A DNA stretch of 64,000 nucleotides from Blautia pseudococcoides (GCF_001689125.2 NZ_CP015405.2:1021001-1085000); one strand, 5' to 3'. Counted from the stretch's first letter, positions 35,745 through 44,991 are shown. Numbers and translations: made by a program. The notes: generated by a model from the sequence alone, not told the origin.

Positions 35745-36387
35745 GTTATGTTTTAGTATGCGGAATGTCACAAGGTGGCATCGCTATGGAAAAATGACCG
35801 CGGACAGGATTTCTTTTTCAGTTGAAAAGGGAGAAAGTGTACTGATCACTGGCTGTCAGGGGGAAGAATTAAAAGAATGGATGGATTTGTCCACTGGTTT
35901 TATCAGGCCGGATGAAGGGAGTATTAAGAGAGCACTGAACTACGGGGTTATCCCTGAGATATTTCCGAAGATGGAATATATGGATGTGACAGATTATGCG
36001 CTTCTTCCTTTTGTGATGAAAGGAGAGTCGAAGAGGACAGCATGGGATAAGGTCAGATCTTTTTTGATTGAGAGCGGTCTTATGGAAAAAAAGGATTTGA
36101 AGGCTGGATTTTTGACGAAATATGAACAATGTGTACTTATGGCTGTGATGGCGCTGGCAGGAAAACCGGATTTTCTGATAATGGGAAATTGTACAAGGTT
36201 TTTAGATACAGAGGAAAAGATGAGATTTTGGAAATTATTAAGAATATGGCTGGAAGAACTGCATCCTGCATTTCTTTGTTTTTCAGGTATTGATGAAGTG
36301 CCATATCCTTTTAAAAAAAGATATCGTCTTTGTGATGGACACTGGGCAGTGGAGACAGAAACCGATTCTTTGGATAAAATAGGCTGA
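35737..36387 (+). CDS. Degenerate ABC ATPase-like subunit
   Basis: Protein of 216 residues that keeps the ABC ATPase outline (MRNVTRWHRYGKMTADRISF, then VEKGESVLITG, then GFIRPDEGSIK) but has lost the catalytic motifs. Walker A reads GCQGEELK with no GKS/T, the signature is LTKYEQCVLMA in place of LSGGQ, and Walker B reads FLIMGNC with no Asp-Glu. It cannot be expected to hydrolyse ATP. Half-dead heterodimeric ABC pairs exist, but loss this complete in a gene with no stop codons suggests a structural or regulatory partner of the intact ATPase upstream. Confidence 0.75.
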   Translation: MSELCFSMRNVTRWHRYGKMTADRISFSVEKGESVLITGCQGEELKEWMDLSTGFIRPDEGSIKRALNYGVIPEIFPKMEYMDVTDYALLPFVMKGESKRTAWDKVRSFLIESGLMEKKDLKAGFLTKYEQCVLMAVMALAGKPDFLIMGNCTRFLDTEEKMRFWKLLRIWLEELHPAFLCFSGIDEVPYPFKKRYRLCDGHWAVETETDSLDKIG

Positions 36388-36401
36388 CAGGAGAAAAAAG
36401 C

Positions 36402-37997
36402 ATGAAAAAAGCAGGGATATGTTTACTATTGGCTATTGGCATAATGATTTTGTCTCATTCGGTTTTTGCAGCCGGAATGGAAGAGACAGGTATAGGATCA
36501 GACAACGACAAATCCGTATCAGACGTATCAGAAGCTTCTGTTCTTAATGCAAATGAAAATCATACAGGCGAATCAGAAACCGGATATCTCACGCTGGATG
36601 ATAAAAATACATATGAGGGTATGGAAAAAGCTTATGAGGAGGGATATGAACCCCTGGTTAAAGACGGTTGGGTCAGTGTTATTCTTCCTATATATGCAGC
36701 AGAGGAGAATGACATTAAGGCATTGACGGCTATGCCTGATTTAGGGGATACTGCCAGTGCACCTTTTATTTTTCGCAATTACCGGAAAACTTTCCAAGTG
36801 ACAAATGAAAGGATTAACGGTACGGGAGAAGAAAAAGCGGTTTTTCTGATTCGGTTTGATCTGGAATTAAGTAAGGATCGGTATAATGGAGTATACCCTG
36901 TAGAAATACAAATTGATTACCATGCAAAGGGGCAGGAGATATCACAGGTTTTTACAATTTATGTACAAATTACGGATGGAAAAGACAAAAAGGAGACAGA
37001 AGAGGGGAATGAGGGGGAGATAGATAAAGAGAAACAGCAGGATGAAACCCAGGCAGAGGAGAATATTCCGGTGAATCAGGAAAATGCAGGAACGCCAGTG
37101 GTTCCTGAGACACCAAAAGAGGAAAAACCCACTTCTGATCCCAAAGTTATAATCGAGCAGTGTATAGGAATGCCGGAGCAGATTATATCAGGGAGCGAAC
37201 TGGAATTTACAGCTGTTTTAAAGAATACAAATAAAACAAAATATGTGCAGAATATTACGGTTGCTGTGACATGTGAGGCTGAAGGGATCACACTGAAAAA
37301 CAGCAGCAATATTTTTTATTTTGAAAAGCTGGGAACAGAAAGTACACTGGAGATTCCGCTGCAGTTTCATATAGATGAAAAAACAGCGGCAGGGAAATAT
37401 TCGATCGTACTTGATATGTCTTATGATAATCCTGATGCATCGTCTCTTACTTCCTCCGGAAAAATTGACTTGCTGATATCCCAGAAAATTGATATGGCCC
37501 TTGAAGTTGGCAAATTTGCATCAGAAGTGAACGCGGGAGACAGTATAAAAATTCCTGTACAGGCGATGAACCTGGGGAGAGGAAAGATATATAATGTCCG
37601 GTGTTCGCTGGATGTACAGGGGTTGAATGCCTCAAAAAGTTTGTTTCTAGGCAATCTGGATGGTGGTACAGCCGCCTCCGGAGAACTTGATGTGTTTGCG
37701 GGTATGGTAGATGAAAAAGCAGAATCGGCAGATAAAAGATATGGAAAAACTTCAGGAAATATTATTCTTACTTTTGAAGACGAAAACGGTGTGGAACAGA
37801 CGCACTCCAAAGAAATTGTGGTAACGATCAATCCTCTGGAACTGAAGACCGTAAATACATCCAATGATAAGGGGGAAAAGAAGGTAATAGGACAGCAGAT
37901 GGCTATTGGTCTGGGTATCCTTGCGTCTCTTGGTATTCTTGGGGTGACAGTCCCCATGGTGCTAAAAAAAATGAAGAAAAGGGATAGCTATGAATAG
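36402..37997 (+). CDS. Secreted, membrane-anchored protein with CARDB-like domains
   Basis: Protein of 531 residues: signal peptide about 1-24 (cleaved near VFAA), an acidic region, a linker rich in Glu, Lys and Pro at about 200-245, then two beta-sandwich repeats similar to CARDB/adhesion modules (about 250-370 and 370-475), and a membrane helix near 500-520 followed by KKMKKRDSYE. Proteins of this kind often accompany MacB-like ABC permeases and may form the extracellular part of an exporter. SD AGGAGA is eight bases before the start. It overlaps the next gene by eight bases. Confidence 0.72.
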   Translation: MKKAGICLLLAIGIMILSHSVFAAGMEETGIGSDNDKSVSDVSEASVLNANENHTGESETGYLTLDDKNTYEGMEKAYEEGYEPLVKDGWVSVILPIYAAEENDIKALTAMPDLGDTASAPFIFRNYRKTFQVTNERINGTGEEKAVFLIRFDLELSKDRYNGVYPVEIQIDYHAKGQEISQVFTIYVQITDGKDKKETEEGNEGEIDKEKQQDETQAEENIPVNQENAGTPVVPETPKEEKPTSDPKVIIEQCIGMPEQIISGSELEFTAVLKNTNKTKYVQNITVAVTCEAEGITLKNSSNIFYFEKLGTESTLEIPLQFHIDEKTAAGKYSIVLDMSYDNPDASSLTSSGKIDLLISQKIDMALEVGKFASEVNAGDSIKIPVQAMNLGRGKIYNVRCSLDVQGLNASKSLFLGNLDGGTAASGELDVFAGMVDEKAESADKRYGKTSGNIILTFEDENGVEQTHSKEIVVTINPLELKTVNTSNDKGEKKVIGQQMAIGLGILASLGILGVTVPMVLKKMKKRDSYE

Positions 37998-38991
37998 GAG
38001 AGAGGCTATAAAATACAGTCTTCGGATTTTACGGCGGAAAAATACTATAATTTCGGGTGTGTTTCTCATGCTTGCTTTTTATTGGCTTTATTGCAGTTGT
38101 ACGACAGGATATAAACTGTATACGGAAATGTCTGAGAGTGTAGAAATACAATGCAGTATACCGGAAAATAGTTTAGAAATGATAAAGAAAGCAGAAGAGG
38201 TTTCTGCCGTCACAGAATACAAGGAGAGTATACAAGTAATTGAATATCAAGGATATACTGCTCAGGTAACCTTAAAGGGCATGGAGGAGGTATATATATA
38301 TCACGCATATGCCCAGGTACTACAGGCTCCTTTCACTGATAGTATGCCTTGCCTGATAGCGGATGCCTCTGTTTTTGGTGCTATGGAAAATGAAAAAAAG
38401 GAAAAAATGAAGGATTCCTGGGAAGATATGATATTCCAGACCGTTTTTGTCAGTGGGCATGAAGCCAGGATTTATGGTGTTTCACAAGAAAACAATGAGG
38501 CAAACAAAGAAAATAAGCTGATAGATCAGGAATCCCTTTATATCCTGACAACACTGGAGGGATATGAGGCTCTTACAGCGGAACTTATAGAAGAGGAGGG
38601 AGAATTAAAGGCTTCGGAAATAAAAAATTATTATGTGGAAGTTAAGGATGGGTATAGATGGAATAAACTTGAGAATAAGTTAGCCGATTGGGGAATTACA
38701 GTAATATATGGGAACAGTGGAGAAAAAAATACACACAAATGGGAGGAAAAAGAAGAGAAGATCCGGCACCAATTAATTATGTGTCTTATGTCTTTTATAT
38801 GTGGAAGTATGCTGATTTTTTATCAGGGATGTTTATGGAAACAGGAGTATAAAGCTTTTGTCATGTACATATATCAACTAGATAAGACGGGTAAAGCGTT
38901 TAGGAGAGTTTACAGAGGGCGGATTGTTTTGTATATAATTATGGGGATGCTAGGAGGTTTTTTTATGTTTGCAGCTAGGATCTGGTTTTAG
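37990..38991 (+). CDS. Putative MacB/FtsX-like permease
   Basis: Protein of 333 residues. A membrane helix at about 20-40, then a long extracytoplasmic region (about 45-255) with a VSAVTEYKESIQVIEYQGYT part typical of the MacB periplasmic core, and two helices near 262-283 and 310-330. Full-length family members have three helices after the core; only two are seen and the protein stops at FAARIWF, so it may be shortened. It is the last gene of the cassette, in the same operon as the CARDB-like protein. Confidence 0.65.
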   Translation: MNRREAIKYSLRILRRKNTIISGVFLMLAFYWLYCSCTTGYKLYTEMSESVEIQCSIPENSLEMIKKAEEVSAVTEYKESIQVIEYQGYTAQVTLKGMEEVYIYHAYAQVLQAPFTDSMPCLIADASVFGAMENEKKEKMKDSWEDMIFQTVFVSGHEARIYGVSQENNEANKENKLIDQESLYILTTLEGYEALTAELIEEEGELKASEIKNYYVEVKDGYRWNKLENKLADWGITVIYGNSGEKNTHKWEEKEEKIRHQLIMCLMSFICGSMLIFYQGCLWKQEYKAFVMYIYQLDKTGKAFRRVYRGRIVLYIIMGMLGGFFMFAARIWF

Positions 38992-39358
38992 TGACAGCGT
39001 ATGTTCCGGTATAAGTCAGAAAAATACTGCATGTAATATAAAATGTGTGGAGTTAGTCCTTCGCGCAGAAGGTTGATGTTTCGTTTTTTATAAGTGTGTG
39101 GTATAATCGGAAAAGTAACGATGAAGGTACGGAACAGTTGGTGGTGTATAGATAGCGTAGGATATTTTGGTTGAGTACGCTGCAGAAATGTATTACAGTA
39201 AAAAGCCTTCAAGTCATAAAAAAATATAGTATAAAATATTAGAAGCTAGAGGGTATGAGAGAATTCATTCCAACAATCTGCATTTCCCACAAATTGTGAC
39301 GCACAGCTTGCCGAGAGCAACTTTCAGATACACTCTGGCAGAGAAAAGGGTGAGGCTG
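38992..39358. other. AT-rich spacer at the right edge of the island
   Basis: Holds no gene I can support. An extended -10 (TGGTATAAT, TATAAT at 39102-39107) with a poor -35 could start transcription towards the amidohydrolase gene. Short open stretches exist, but none has a ribosome binding site. GC content rises near 39300. Confidence 0.4.
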
Positions 39359-40243
39359 GTGATAAAGGAGGACATGTTTGGAGAATGCCATGCGCATATC
39401 TTCATGGACGGGGTGAACTATAGAGAGGCTGTGCAGAGGCATCTGCACGGCGTGGATGCTCGTGTGATCCGGCGTCATTTTGAAATGTACCAGGAGAAAG
39501 GGATCACATTTGTAAGGGACGGAGGAGATGACCTGGGAGTCTCGGAGAGGGCCAGGGAGATTGCCGGGGAGTATGGGATTGATTACCGGACGCCGATTTT
39601 TGCAATTCACAGAAAGGGCTGTTATGGCGGGATCGTGGGTAAGGCGTACGAGAATATGAAAGAGTATGCAGAGCTTGTAAGAGAAGTTAAGGCCCATAAA
39701 GGGGATTTTATTAAGATCATGACAACGGGCATCATGGATTTTGATACAGATGGGGGAATCACAGGGGAAGCGCTGCCGTATGCGGAAGTAAAGGAGATGG
39801 TGCATATTGCCCATGAAGAGGGGTTTGCGGTCATGTGCCATACGAACGGTGCCGGTCCTGTGGCTGATTTGGTAAGAGCAGGTGCGGACAGCGTTGAGCA
39901 TGGGAATTATGTATCAGAGGAGACACTTTTGATGATGGCCGAATCGGATATTGTCTGGGTACCTACGATTACCGTGGTGGCAAATATGTTTGGGTGCGGC
40001 AGATTTTCAGATGAACTGCTGCATGAGATTTACGAGTTGGGAAAGAAAAACATCAGGAGGGCATTAGAGCTTAAAGTGCATATGGCTTTGGGCAGTGATG
40101 CGGGAGCTTATCTGGTCCCTCATGGTCAGGGCCTGCTGGATGAATGGAGATGCTTTCAGGAATGCGCGGAGGATGAAAATGTCTTAAAAGCACGTATTTT
40201 TGAGGGAGAGGAAAAAATTAGAAATAAATTCAGATTTTTTTAG
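39359..40243 (+). CDS. Amidohydrolase family protein
   Basis: Protein of about 294 residues of the metal-dependent amidohydrolase superfamily. The first metal motif is HAHIF (in GECHAHIFMDG), Lys in IKIMTTGIMDFD is the bridging-type residue, followed by CHTNGAGPVADLVRAGADS and VEHGNY with the His ligands, and ALGSDAG with the catalytic Asp. The substrate is unknown. The N-terminus is uncertain. I use GTG 39359 with AAAAGGG eight bases upstream; GTG 39350 and ATG 39374 are alternatives, although the ATG lies only two bases after GGAGG. The C-terminus is short compared with many relatives. Confidence 0.75.
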   Translation: MIKEDMFGECHAHIFMDGVNYREAVQRHLHGVDARVIRRHFEMYQEKGITFVRDGGDDLGVSERAREIAGEYGIDYRTPIFAIHRKGCYGGIVGKAYENMKEYAELVREVKAHKGDFIKIMTTGIMDFDTDGGITGEALPYAEVKEMVHIAHEEGFAVMCHTNGAGPVADLVRAGADSVEHGNYVSEETLLMMAESDIVWVPTITVVANMFGCGRFSDELLHEIYELGKKNIRRALELKVHMALGSDAGAYLVPHGQGLLDEWRCFQECAEDENVLKARIFEGEEKIRNKFRFF

Positions 40244-40252
40244 GAAAAGGTA

Positions 40253-40281
40253 TTGACGAATACAAAATTTGGTGATATACT
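40253..40281 (+). promoter_or_regulatory. Strong promoter of the tRNA-Leu gene
   Basis: TTGACG (40253-40258) and TATACT (40276-40281) with exactly 17 bases between, 45 bases before the tRNA. Confidence 0.8.
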
Positions 40282-40325
40282 TTCACTTGTCGTTTGGAAG
40301 TGATGACAAAGAACGACAGAGAAAA

Positions 40326-40409
40326 GCGGGAGTGCTGGAACTGGCAGACAGGCTAGACTAAGGATCTAGTGGTCGCAAGATCGTGTGGGTTCAAGTCCCA
40401 TCTCCCGCA
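40326..40409 (+). tRNA. tRNA-Leu, anticodon AAG
   Basis: An 84-nt class II tRNA. Acceptor stem GCGGGAG (40326-40332)/CTCCCGC (40402-40408), discriminator A. The anticodon stem CTAGA/TCTAG holds the loop CTAAGGA, so positions 34-36 read AAG (Leu codon CUU). The long variable arm TGGTCGCAAGATCGTG and the GTTCAAG T-loop are typical of tRNA-Leu. CCA is not encoded. The A at position 34 is unusual and implies inosine or unmodified A34 wobble. Confidence 0.95.
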
Positions 40410-40417
40410 TTTTACAG

Positions 40418-40449
40418 GCCCTGTATCTGAGAAGATACAGGGCTTTTTT
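40418..40449 (+). terminator. Terminator of the tRNA-Leu gene
   Basis: GCCCTGTATCT (40418-40428) pairs perfectly with AGATACAGGGC (40433-40443), followed by six T. Confidence 0.95.
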
Positions 40450-40470
40450 CTGTACTGAAATAAAATGCTA

Positions 40471-41322
40471 TTAATGTGGAAGGCACCGGTACTCCGAAGG
40501 GGTATACCCCGTATGTTTCTTGAAGGTAATGCAGAAGCTGTTCTCACTTTGGAACCCGCAGGCATACCCTACGTCTTTTACTGTCCGGTCTGTAGTCTTC
40601 AGGTAATAGACTGCCTGCTGAAGGCGTATGGAGGTCAGATAGCTGTGGGGCGTCATGCCGGTTTCCTTTTTGAAGCATCGGATAAAGTAAGATAAGTTCA
40701 GGGAAACGTGGCAGGCAAGCTCCTCCATAGTGAGGTTGGAGGAAAATTTTTGCTGCATATAGGAAATGGCACGTTCGCTCACCGTATTGCCAGCGGAGGC
40801 TAACAGTGTGTAATCAGGCATATCCAGAAGGAAAGAGAGCATGTCCGTAATGTATTTAGAGAGCCAGATTTCATTATAAGGCACATGCATAGCAAAAATA
40901 TCCTGCATGTGCTGCAGAGGCCTCAGGACCTGCATGGCCTGGCTTTTGGGCAGAGAGAAGACATACCCGTTCTGTTTTATGACCCATTGATAATAGCTTT
41001 TTGCGGAGACGCCGTCAAAATGGATCCACTGGATCTCCCAGGTGGAATTTGTCCCATAGATATGGGGCTGATAACAGTCAATACAGCAGAAATCACCTTC
41101 TTTCAGGTGGAATTGTTTTCCGGAGTATGTGAGATAACCGGAACCAGCCCTGACATAGAGCAGAAGAAAGCTGTCGTAGCTTGAACGCTCCACATGGTAA
41201 GTGGAATCACAGAAAAAATGCCCCAGACAGATAGGATATAAAAATTCCCGGCGGATCAAAGCGGTGGGTGTACAGAAATAAATCCTGGATTCGGGTAGAG
41301 GTGTTGAACTTGATGTTTCCAT
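40471..41322 (-). CDS. AraC family transcriptional regulator
   Basis: Protein of 283 residues. An AraC-type cupin ligand-binding domain spans about 40-165 (LLLYVRAGSGYLTYSGKQF, then GDFCCIDCYQPHIYG). Two C-terminal helix-turn-helix motifs follow: LTMEELACHVSLNLSYFIRC and VKDVGYACGFQSENSF. The signature end is KKHTGYTPSEYR. It is divergent from the UroD-like gene at 41522, the usual place for its target, so it probably controls that gene in response to an unknown small molecule. Confidence 0.92.
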   Translation of the reverse strand: METSSSTPLPESRIYFCTPTALIRREFLYPICLGHFFCDSTYHVERSSYDSFLLLYVRAGSGYLTYSGKQFHLKEGDFCCIDCYQPHIYGTNSTWEIQWIHFDGVSAKSYYQWVIKQNGYVFSLPKSQAMQVLRPLQHMQDIFAMHVPYNEIWLSKYITDMLSFLLDMPDYTLLASAGNTVSERAISYMQQKFSSNLTMEELACHVSLNLSYFIRCFKKETGMTPHSYLTSIRLQQAVYYLKTTDRTVKDVGYACGFQSENSFCITFKKHTGYTPSEYRCLPH

Positions 41323-41521
41323 AAGGCTTGCCTCCTGAGGTTTTCTTTTACTATAAGGATATAGAATTTACCTGTGAGAGTCAATGGATAGCCATAAAAA
41401 ATAGTCAATTTTTTTATATATAATGTCAATTCGCTGTAATGAAAAACCCTTCTGCATCGGTTATGATATAGAAAATGAATCAACACTCAGAAGTCAATAT
41501 AGAGAGTAAAGGAGAATATTT

Positions 41522-42796
41522 ATGGAATACGGGATCAGCAATGAGGATAAGCGGATATTACGTGAACTGGCAGAAAAACATAAAGAATTTGCATCACAGG
41601 AGAGAAATACGGTCCTGAAAGAAAAATGGTACAGGCACAATGCCCTTCAGGGGGAGATACCCATGGTGGTGCTGGAGTCATGGGGATTTAACAATGAGGT
41701 GATCATCCCAAGACTGAAATGTACCGGGGATTTTGCAAGAAAAGTGGAGTTTGATTTATATCAGGACTTTGTGGGTCAGGAACTGTTTGAGGATGACAGA
41801 GTGACACCGGATTGTTTTGAAATGAATTATGATACGGAGTTCAAGCTGTACGGGCTGGATATGAAGAAAGAGTTTGCCACGGGAAAAGAAGAGGAGGACT
41901 GCGCGGGGATCAGTGTGCGTTTTCTGCCTGTAATTGAAGATTTGGAAGATGATCTTGAAAAAATAGGGGCAAGTGTGTTTTCCGTAGACTTGGACAGCAG
42001 CAGGAAGAAGCTGGAGGCTGTGACAGAGGCAATCGGTGATATCCTGCCGGTGAGAAGGAAAATGGACTGTCTCTACAGCGTACCTACCCAGATGCTCATC
42101 CACCTGATGGGTATGGAAAACATGATGCTGAATATTGCCCAGTACCCGGAGCTTTTCAAAAAAATCATGGACCAGGCGGCTGATGATACCCTGGCCTATT
42201 ATGATCTGCTGGAAGAAAAGGGGGTAATCCTTCCCACCACGGAATATGAAAGTGTGGGTCAGGGAACCTTTGCTTTCAACAGGGAACTGCCCGGACCCGA
42301 AATCCTGAAGGAAAGGAAGCTGACCCGCAGGGATGTGTGGGGATACATGGACTCCCAGGAAACACTGAGCATCTCTCCGAAGATGTTTGAAGAAATTATT
42401 TTCCCCTGCTATGAGAAAATCGGTTCCCAGTTCGGCCTGTTATCCTATGGATGCTGCGAGCCGGTTGACAAGGTGTGGGACAGCTGCATCAGCAAGTTTA
42501 AAAACCTGAGGAAGGTTTCAATCTCTCCCTGGTGTGACGAAGAGTTCATGGGAGAACGGCTGAGAGGCAGTAATGTGATCTACCATAGAAAACCGGCTGC
42601 CACTTTCCTGGGTATCAGCGGCAAAGAGCTGGATGAGGAGGCATTTAGGGCTTATATCAGGAAAAGCCTCCACGCGGCAAGAGGATGTAAGATGGAAATC
42701 ACCCAGAGGGATATCTATACCATTGACAGAAATATAGAGAAAGCCCGCCGTTACATACAGATCATCAGGGAAGAGATTGAGGATCACTGGAAATAA
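41522..42796 (+). CDS. Uroporphyrinogen decarboxylase-like (UroD/MtaA family) protein
   Basis: Protein of 424 residues with the UroD-family barrel: VVLESWGFNNEV near 47, a central MGMENMMLNIAQYPELFKKI segment near 196-215, LLSYGCCEPVDKVW near 306, and KAARGC-like HAARGCKMEIT near 395. Members without the haem pathway next to them are mostly corrinoid methyltransferases or unassigned; no corrinoid protein is adjacent. GGAGAATATTT precedes the start. Expected to be under the divergent AraC regulator. Confidence 0.82.
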   Translation: MEYGISNEDKRILRELAEKHKEFASQERNTVLKEKWYRHNALQGEIPMVVLESWGFNNEVIIPRLKCTGDFARKVEFDLYQDFVGQELFEDDRVTPDCFEMNYDTEFKLYGLDMKKEFATGKEEEDCAGISVRFLPVIEDLEDDLEKIGASVFSVDLDSSRKKLEAVTEAIGDILPVRRKMDCLYSVPTQMLIHLMGMENMMLNIAQYPELFKKIMDQAADDTLAYYDLLEEKGVILPTTEYESVGQGTFAFNRELPGPEILKERKLTRRDVWGYMDSQETLSISPKMFEEIIFPCYEKIGSQFGLLSYGCCEPVDKVWDSCISKFKNLRKVSISPWCDEEFMGERLRGSNVIYHRKPAATFLGISGKELDEEAFRAYIRKSLHAARGCKMEITQRDIYTIDRNIEKARRYIQIIREEIEDHWK

Positions 42797-42933
42797 GAAA
42801 CGCATCAATGGAATATATGGAGGAGCGTCTGTGCAGCTAAAATGTATGGGCGCTTTTCTTTTTGCCCTCTATCGTGTATAATATCTTAGACGGTTTTAGT
42901 ATACAAAAGAAAAACCGCCAGGAGGAAAAAAAT

Positions 42934-43767
42934 ATGCTTACGATCGGATGTCATTTATCCTCAGCCAAAGGTTATGAGGCAATGGGGAAAGAAGCGGTTA
43001 AAATACAGGCCAATACCTTTCAGTTTTTTACCAGGAACCCCAGAGGAGGGAAAGCAAAGGAGATCAGTCCGGAGGATGTGGAGAAGTTTTTAAAACTTGG
43101 GGAGGAGCAGGGGTTCCCCTGTATTCTGGCCCATGCGCCCTATACGTTAAACGGCTGTTCCGCGGATGCGGGTATCAGGGAATTTGCCACAAATACCATG
43201 GCGGATGATCTGAGACGGATGGAGTATACACCGGGAAACTGTTATAACTTTCATCCGGGCAGCCATGTGAAGCAGGGGGTGGAAACAGGGATCGCCTACA
43301 TTGCGGATATGCTGAATAAAATCCTGACAGAGGAACAGAAAACCACAGTGCTTCTGGAGACCATGGCCGGAAAAGGCAGTGAGGTAGGCAGGACTTTTGA
43401 AGAACTGCGGGAAATCCTTGACCGGACAGAGCTTTCCCATAAAATGGGTGTCTGCCTGGACACCTGCCATGTATATGACGGTGGCTATGACATTGTGAAT
43501 GACCTGGATGGGGTCCTGACAGAATTTGACCGGGTGATCGGTCTTGACAGACTGAAAGCCATACATTTAAATGACAGCATGTTCGGGCTTGGCAGCCACA
43601 AGGACAGACATGCAAAAATAGGGGAGGGCCAGATAGGGTTTGAGGCCATGAAGCGCATTATCAACCATCCGAAACTCAGGAAACTGCCATTTTATCTGGA
43701 AACTCCCAATGACTTAGAGGGATACGCCAAAGAGATCGCTATGCTGAAAGAAGCCTATATGGAGTAG
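42934..43767 (+). CDS. nfo: Deoxyribonuclease IV (AP endonuclease)
   Basis: Protein of 277 residues with the Nfo metal-binding pattern: FHPGSHV near 106, [13 protein letters not shown] near 143, [13 protein letters not shown] near 176, [20 protein letters not shown] near 213, and LETPND near 254. It cuts the backbone at abasic sites during base excision repair. I chose ATG 42934, which is eight bases after AGGAGG; the frame is open 24 codons upstream but lacks signals. Confidence 0.95.
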   Translation: MLTIGCHLSSAKGYEAMGKEAVKIQANTFQFFTRNPRGGKAKEISPEDVEKFLKLGEEQGFPCILAHAPYTLNGCSADAGIREFATNTMADDLRRMEYTPGNCYNFHPGSHVKQGVETGIAYIADMLNKILTEEQKTTVLLETMAGKGSEVGRTFEELREILDRTELSHKMGVCLDTCHVYDGGYDIVNDLDGVLTEFDRVIGLDRLKAIHLNDSMFGLGSHKDRHAKIGEGQIGFEAMKRIINHPKLRKLPFYLETPNDLEGYAKEIAMLKEAYME

Positions 43768-43786
43768 AATTACGGGAAGTATGCAT

Positions 43787-43835
43787 AAATTTCCCGGCAG
43801 AGGAAAAAGATTGACTGCTCTGCCGGGAAATTTTT
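43787..43835 (+). terminator. Rho-independent terminator after nfo
   Basis: AAATTTCCCGGCAGAG and CTCTGCCGGGAAATTT form a perfect 16-bp stem with a 15-base loop, followed by TT. Confidence 0.93.
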
Positions 43836-43983
43836 GCTGTTTATGAGGGAATGTGCGGGGAAAGAAAAAAAATGCGAAATTTTTGCCGGAGAAAAAGGAA
43901 ATACCTGTTTTATGCGTAATAATGTATATGAGAAAGTTTTTTTATACTGGCTTTGCTTTTGAAGAGAGAAGGTGAGCTGCCGA

Positions 43984-44991
43984 ATGAATATCCGTGAAGA
44001 GATGGAACAAAGGGAGATGGAACTTTTAAGCCCCTACGCTGCCCACAGCAGGGACAGCAGGGGCAGGGACCGTTATGAGGAGGAGTGCGATATCCGGACG
44101 GTCTATCAGAGGGACCGGGACAGGATCCTGCACTGCAAGTCCTTTCGGAGGCTGAAGGATAAGACACAGGTCTTTCTGGCGCCCCAGGGGGACCATTACA
44201 GGAACCGTCTGACCCACACCCTGGAGGTGTCCCAGACTGCCAGGACCATTGCCAAGGCTTTAAGGCTCAATGATGATCTGGTGGAGGCTATTGCGCTGGG
44301 TCACGATTTGGGGCATACCCCCTTTGGCCATGCCGGGGAGAGAGCTCTTGACAGAGTGTGCCCCCTGGGATTTGCCCATTACCGGCAGAGCATCCGGGTG
44401 GTGGAATGTCTGGAGAAGAACGGGGCGGGACTGAATCTTACCTGGGAGGTGCGGGACGGGATCCTGAATCACAGGACCAGCGGTTCCCCCCATACCCTGG
44501 AGGGACAGATCGTACGGCTCTGTGATAAGATTTCCTATATCCATCACGATATGGATGACGCCCAGAGAGCAGGGGTCATCACGGAAGATGACATTCCCAT
44601 CACCCTGCGGCTTTTGCTTGGCGAGAACACAAAAGAACGGCTCAACACCTTCATTCATGATATTGTGGACAACAGCAGAGGGAAAGATGCCATACACATG
44701 TCCCCTGAGATTGAGGAGGGACTGCGTGACCTTCGGGACATTATGTTCCGGAATGTCTATCTGAATCCCGTTGCGAAAGAGGAAGAGGAAAAGGCAGAGA
44801 ACCTTGTGGAAGCCCTGTACGGCTATTACAGCACCAAACCGGACAAAATGTCTGAGGAGTACGAACGGCTGCTTAAGGACGGCGAGGAGATGACCCGGGT
44901 TGTCTGTGACTATATTTCCGGTATGACGGATCAGTATTCCATGGAAAAATTCAGGGATATTTTTGTTCCGAAAGGATGGAGTGTTTACTAG
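43984..44991 (+). CDS. dgt: dGTP triphosphohydrolase, Dgt family
   Basis: Protein of 335 residues with the HD-domain layout of dNTPases: SFRRLKDKTQVF near 53, NRLTHTLEVSQTARTIAKAL near 73, HDLGHTPFGHAGERAL near 106, then DKISYIHHDMDDA. It breaks dGTP into deoxyguanosine and tripolyphosphate. Start ATG 43984 has AAGGTG seven bases upstream; a GTG at 43972 overlaps that site. Its stop codon is immediately followed by the dnaG ATG, so it leads the dgt-dnaG-rpoD operon. Confidence 0.93.
   Translation: MNIREEMEQREMELLSPYAAHSRDSRGRDRYEEECDIRTVYQRDRDRILHCKSFRRLKDKTQVFLAPQGDHYRNRLTHTLEVSQTARTIAKALRLNDDLVEAIALGHDLGHTPFGHAGERALDRVCPLGFAHYRQSIRVVECLEKNGAGLNLTWEVRDGILNHRTSGSPHTLEGQIVRLCDKISYIHHDMDDAQRAGVITEDDIPITLRLLLGENTKERLNTFIHDIVDNSRGKDAIHMSPEIEEGLRDLRDIMFRNVYLNPVAKEEEEKAENLVEALYGYYSTKPDKMSEEYERLLKDGEEMTRVVCDYISGMTDQYSMEKFRDIFVPKGWSVY

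Noticed and set aside
39172..39231. Possible gene remnant reading EYAAEMYYSKKPSSHKKI
   Set aside because: Too short, no homology I can name and no upstream coding continuation.
40326..40409. tRNA-Leu as attachment site for the island
   Set aside because: No copy of the tRNA 3' end is found at the left edge near 25.4 kb and no integrase is present.
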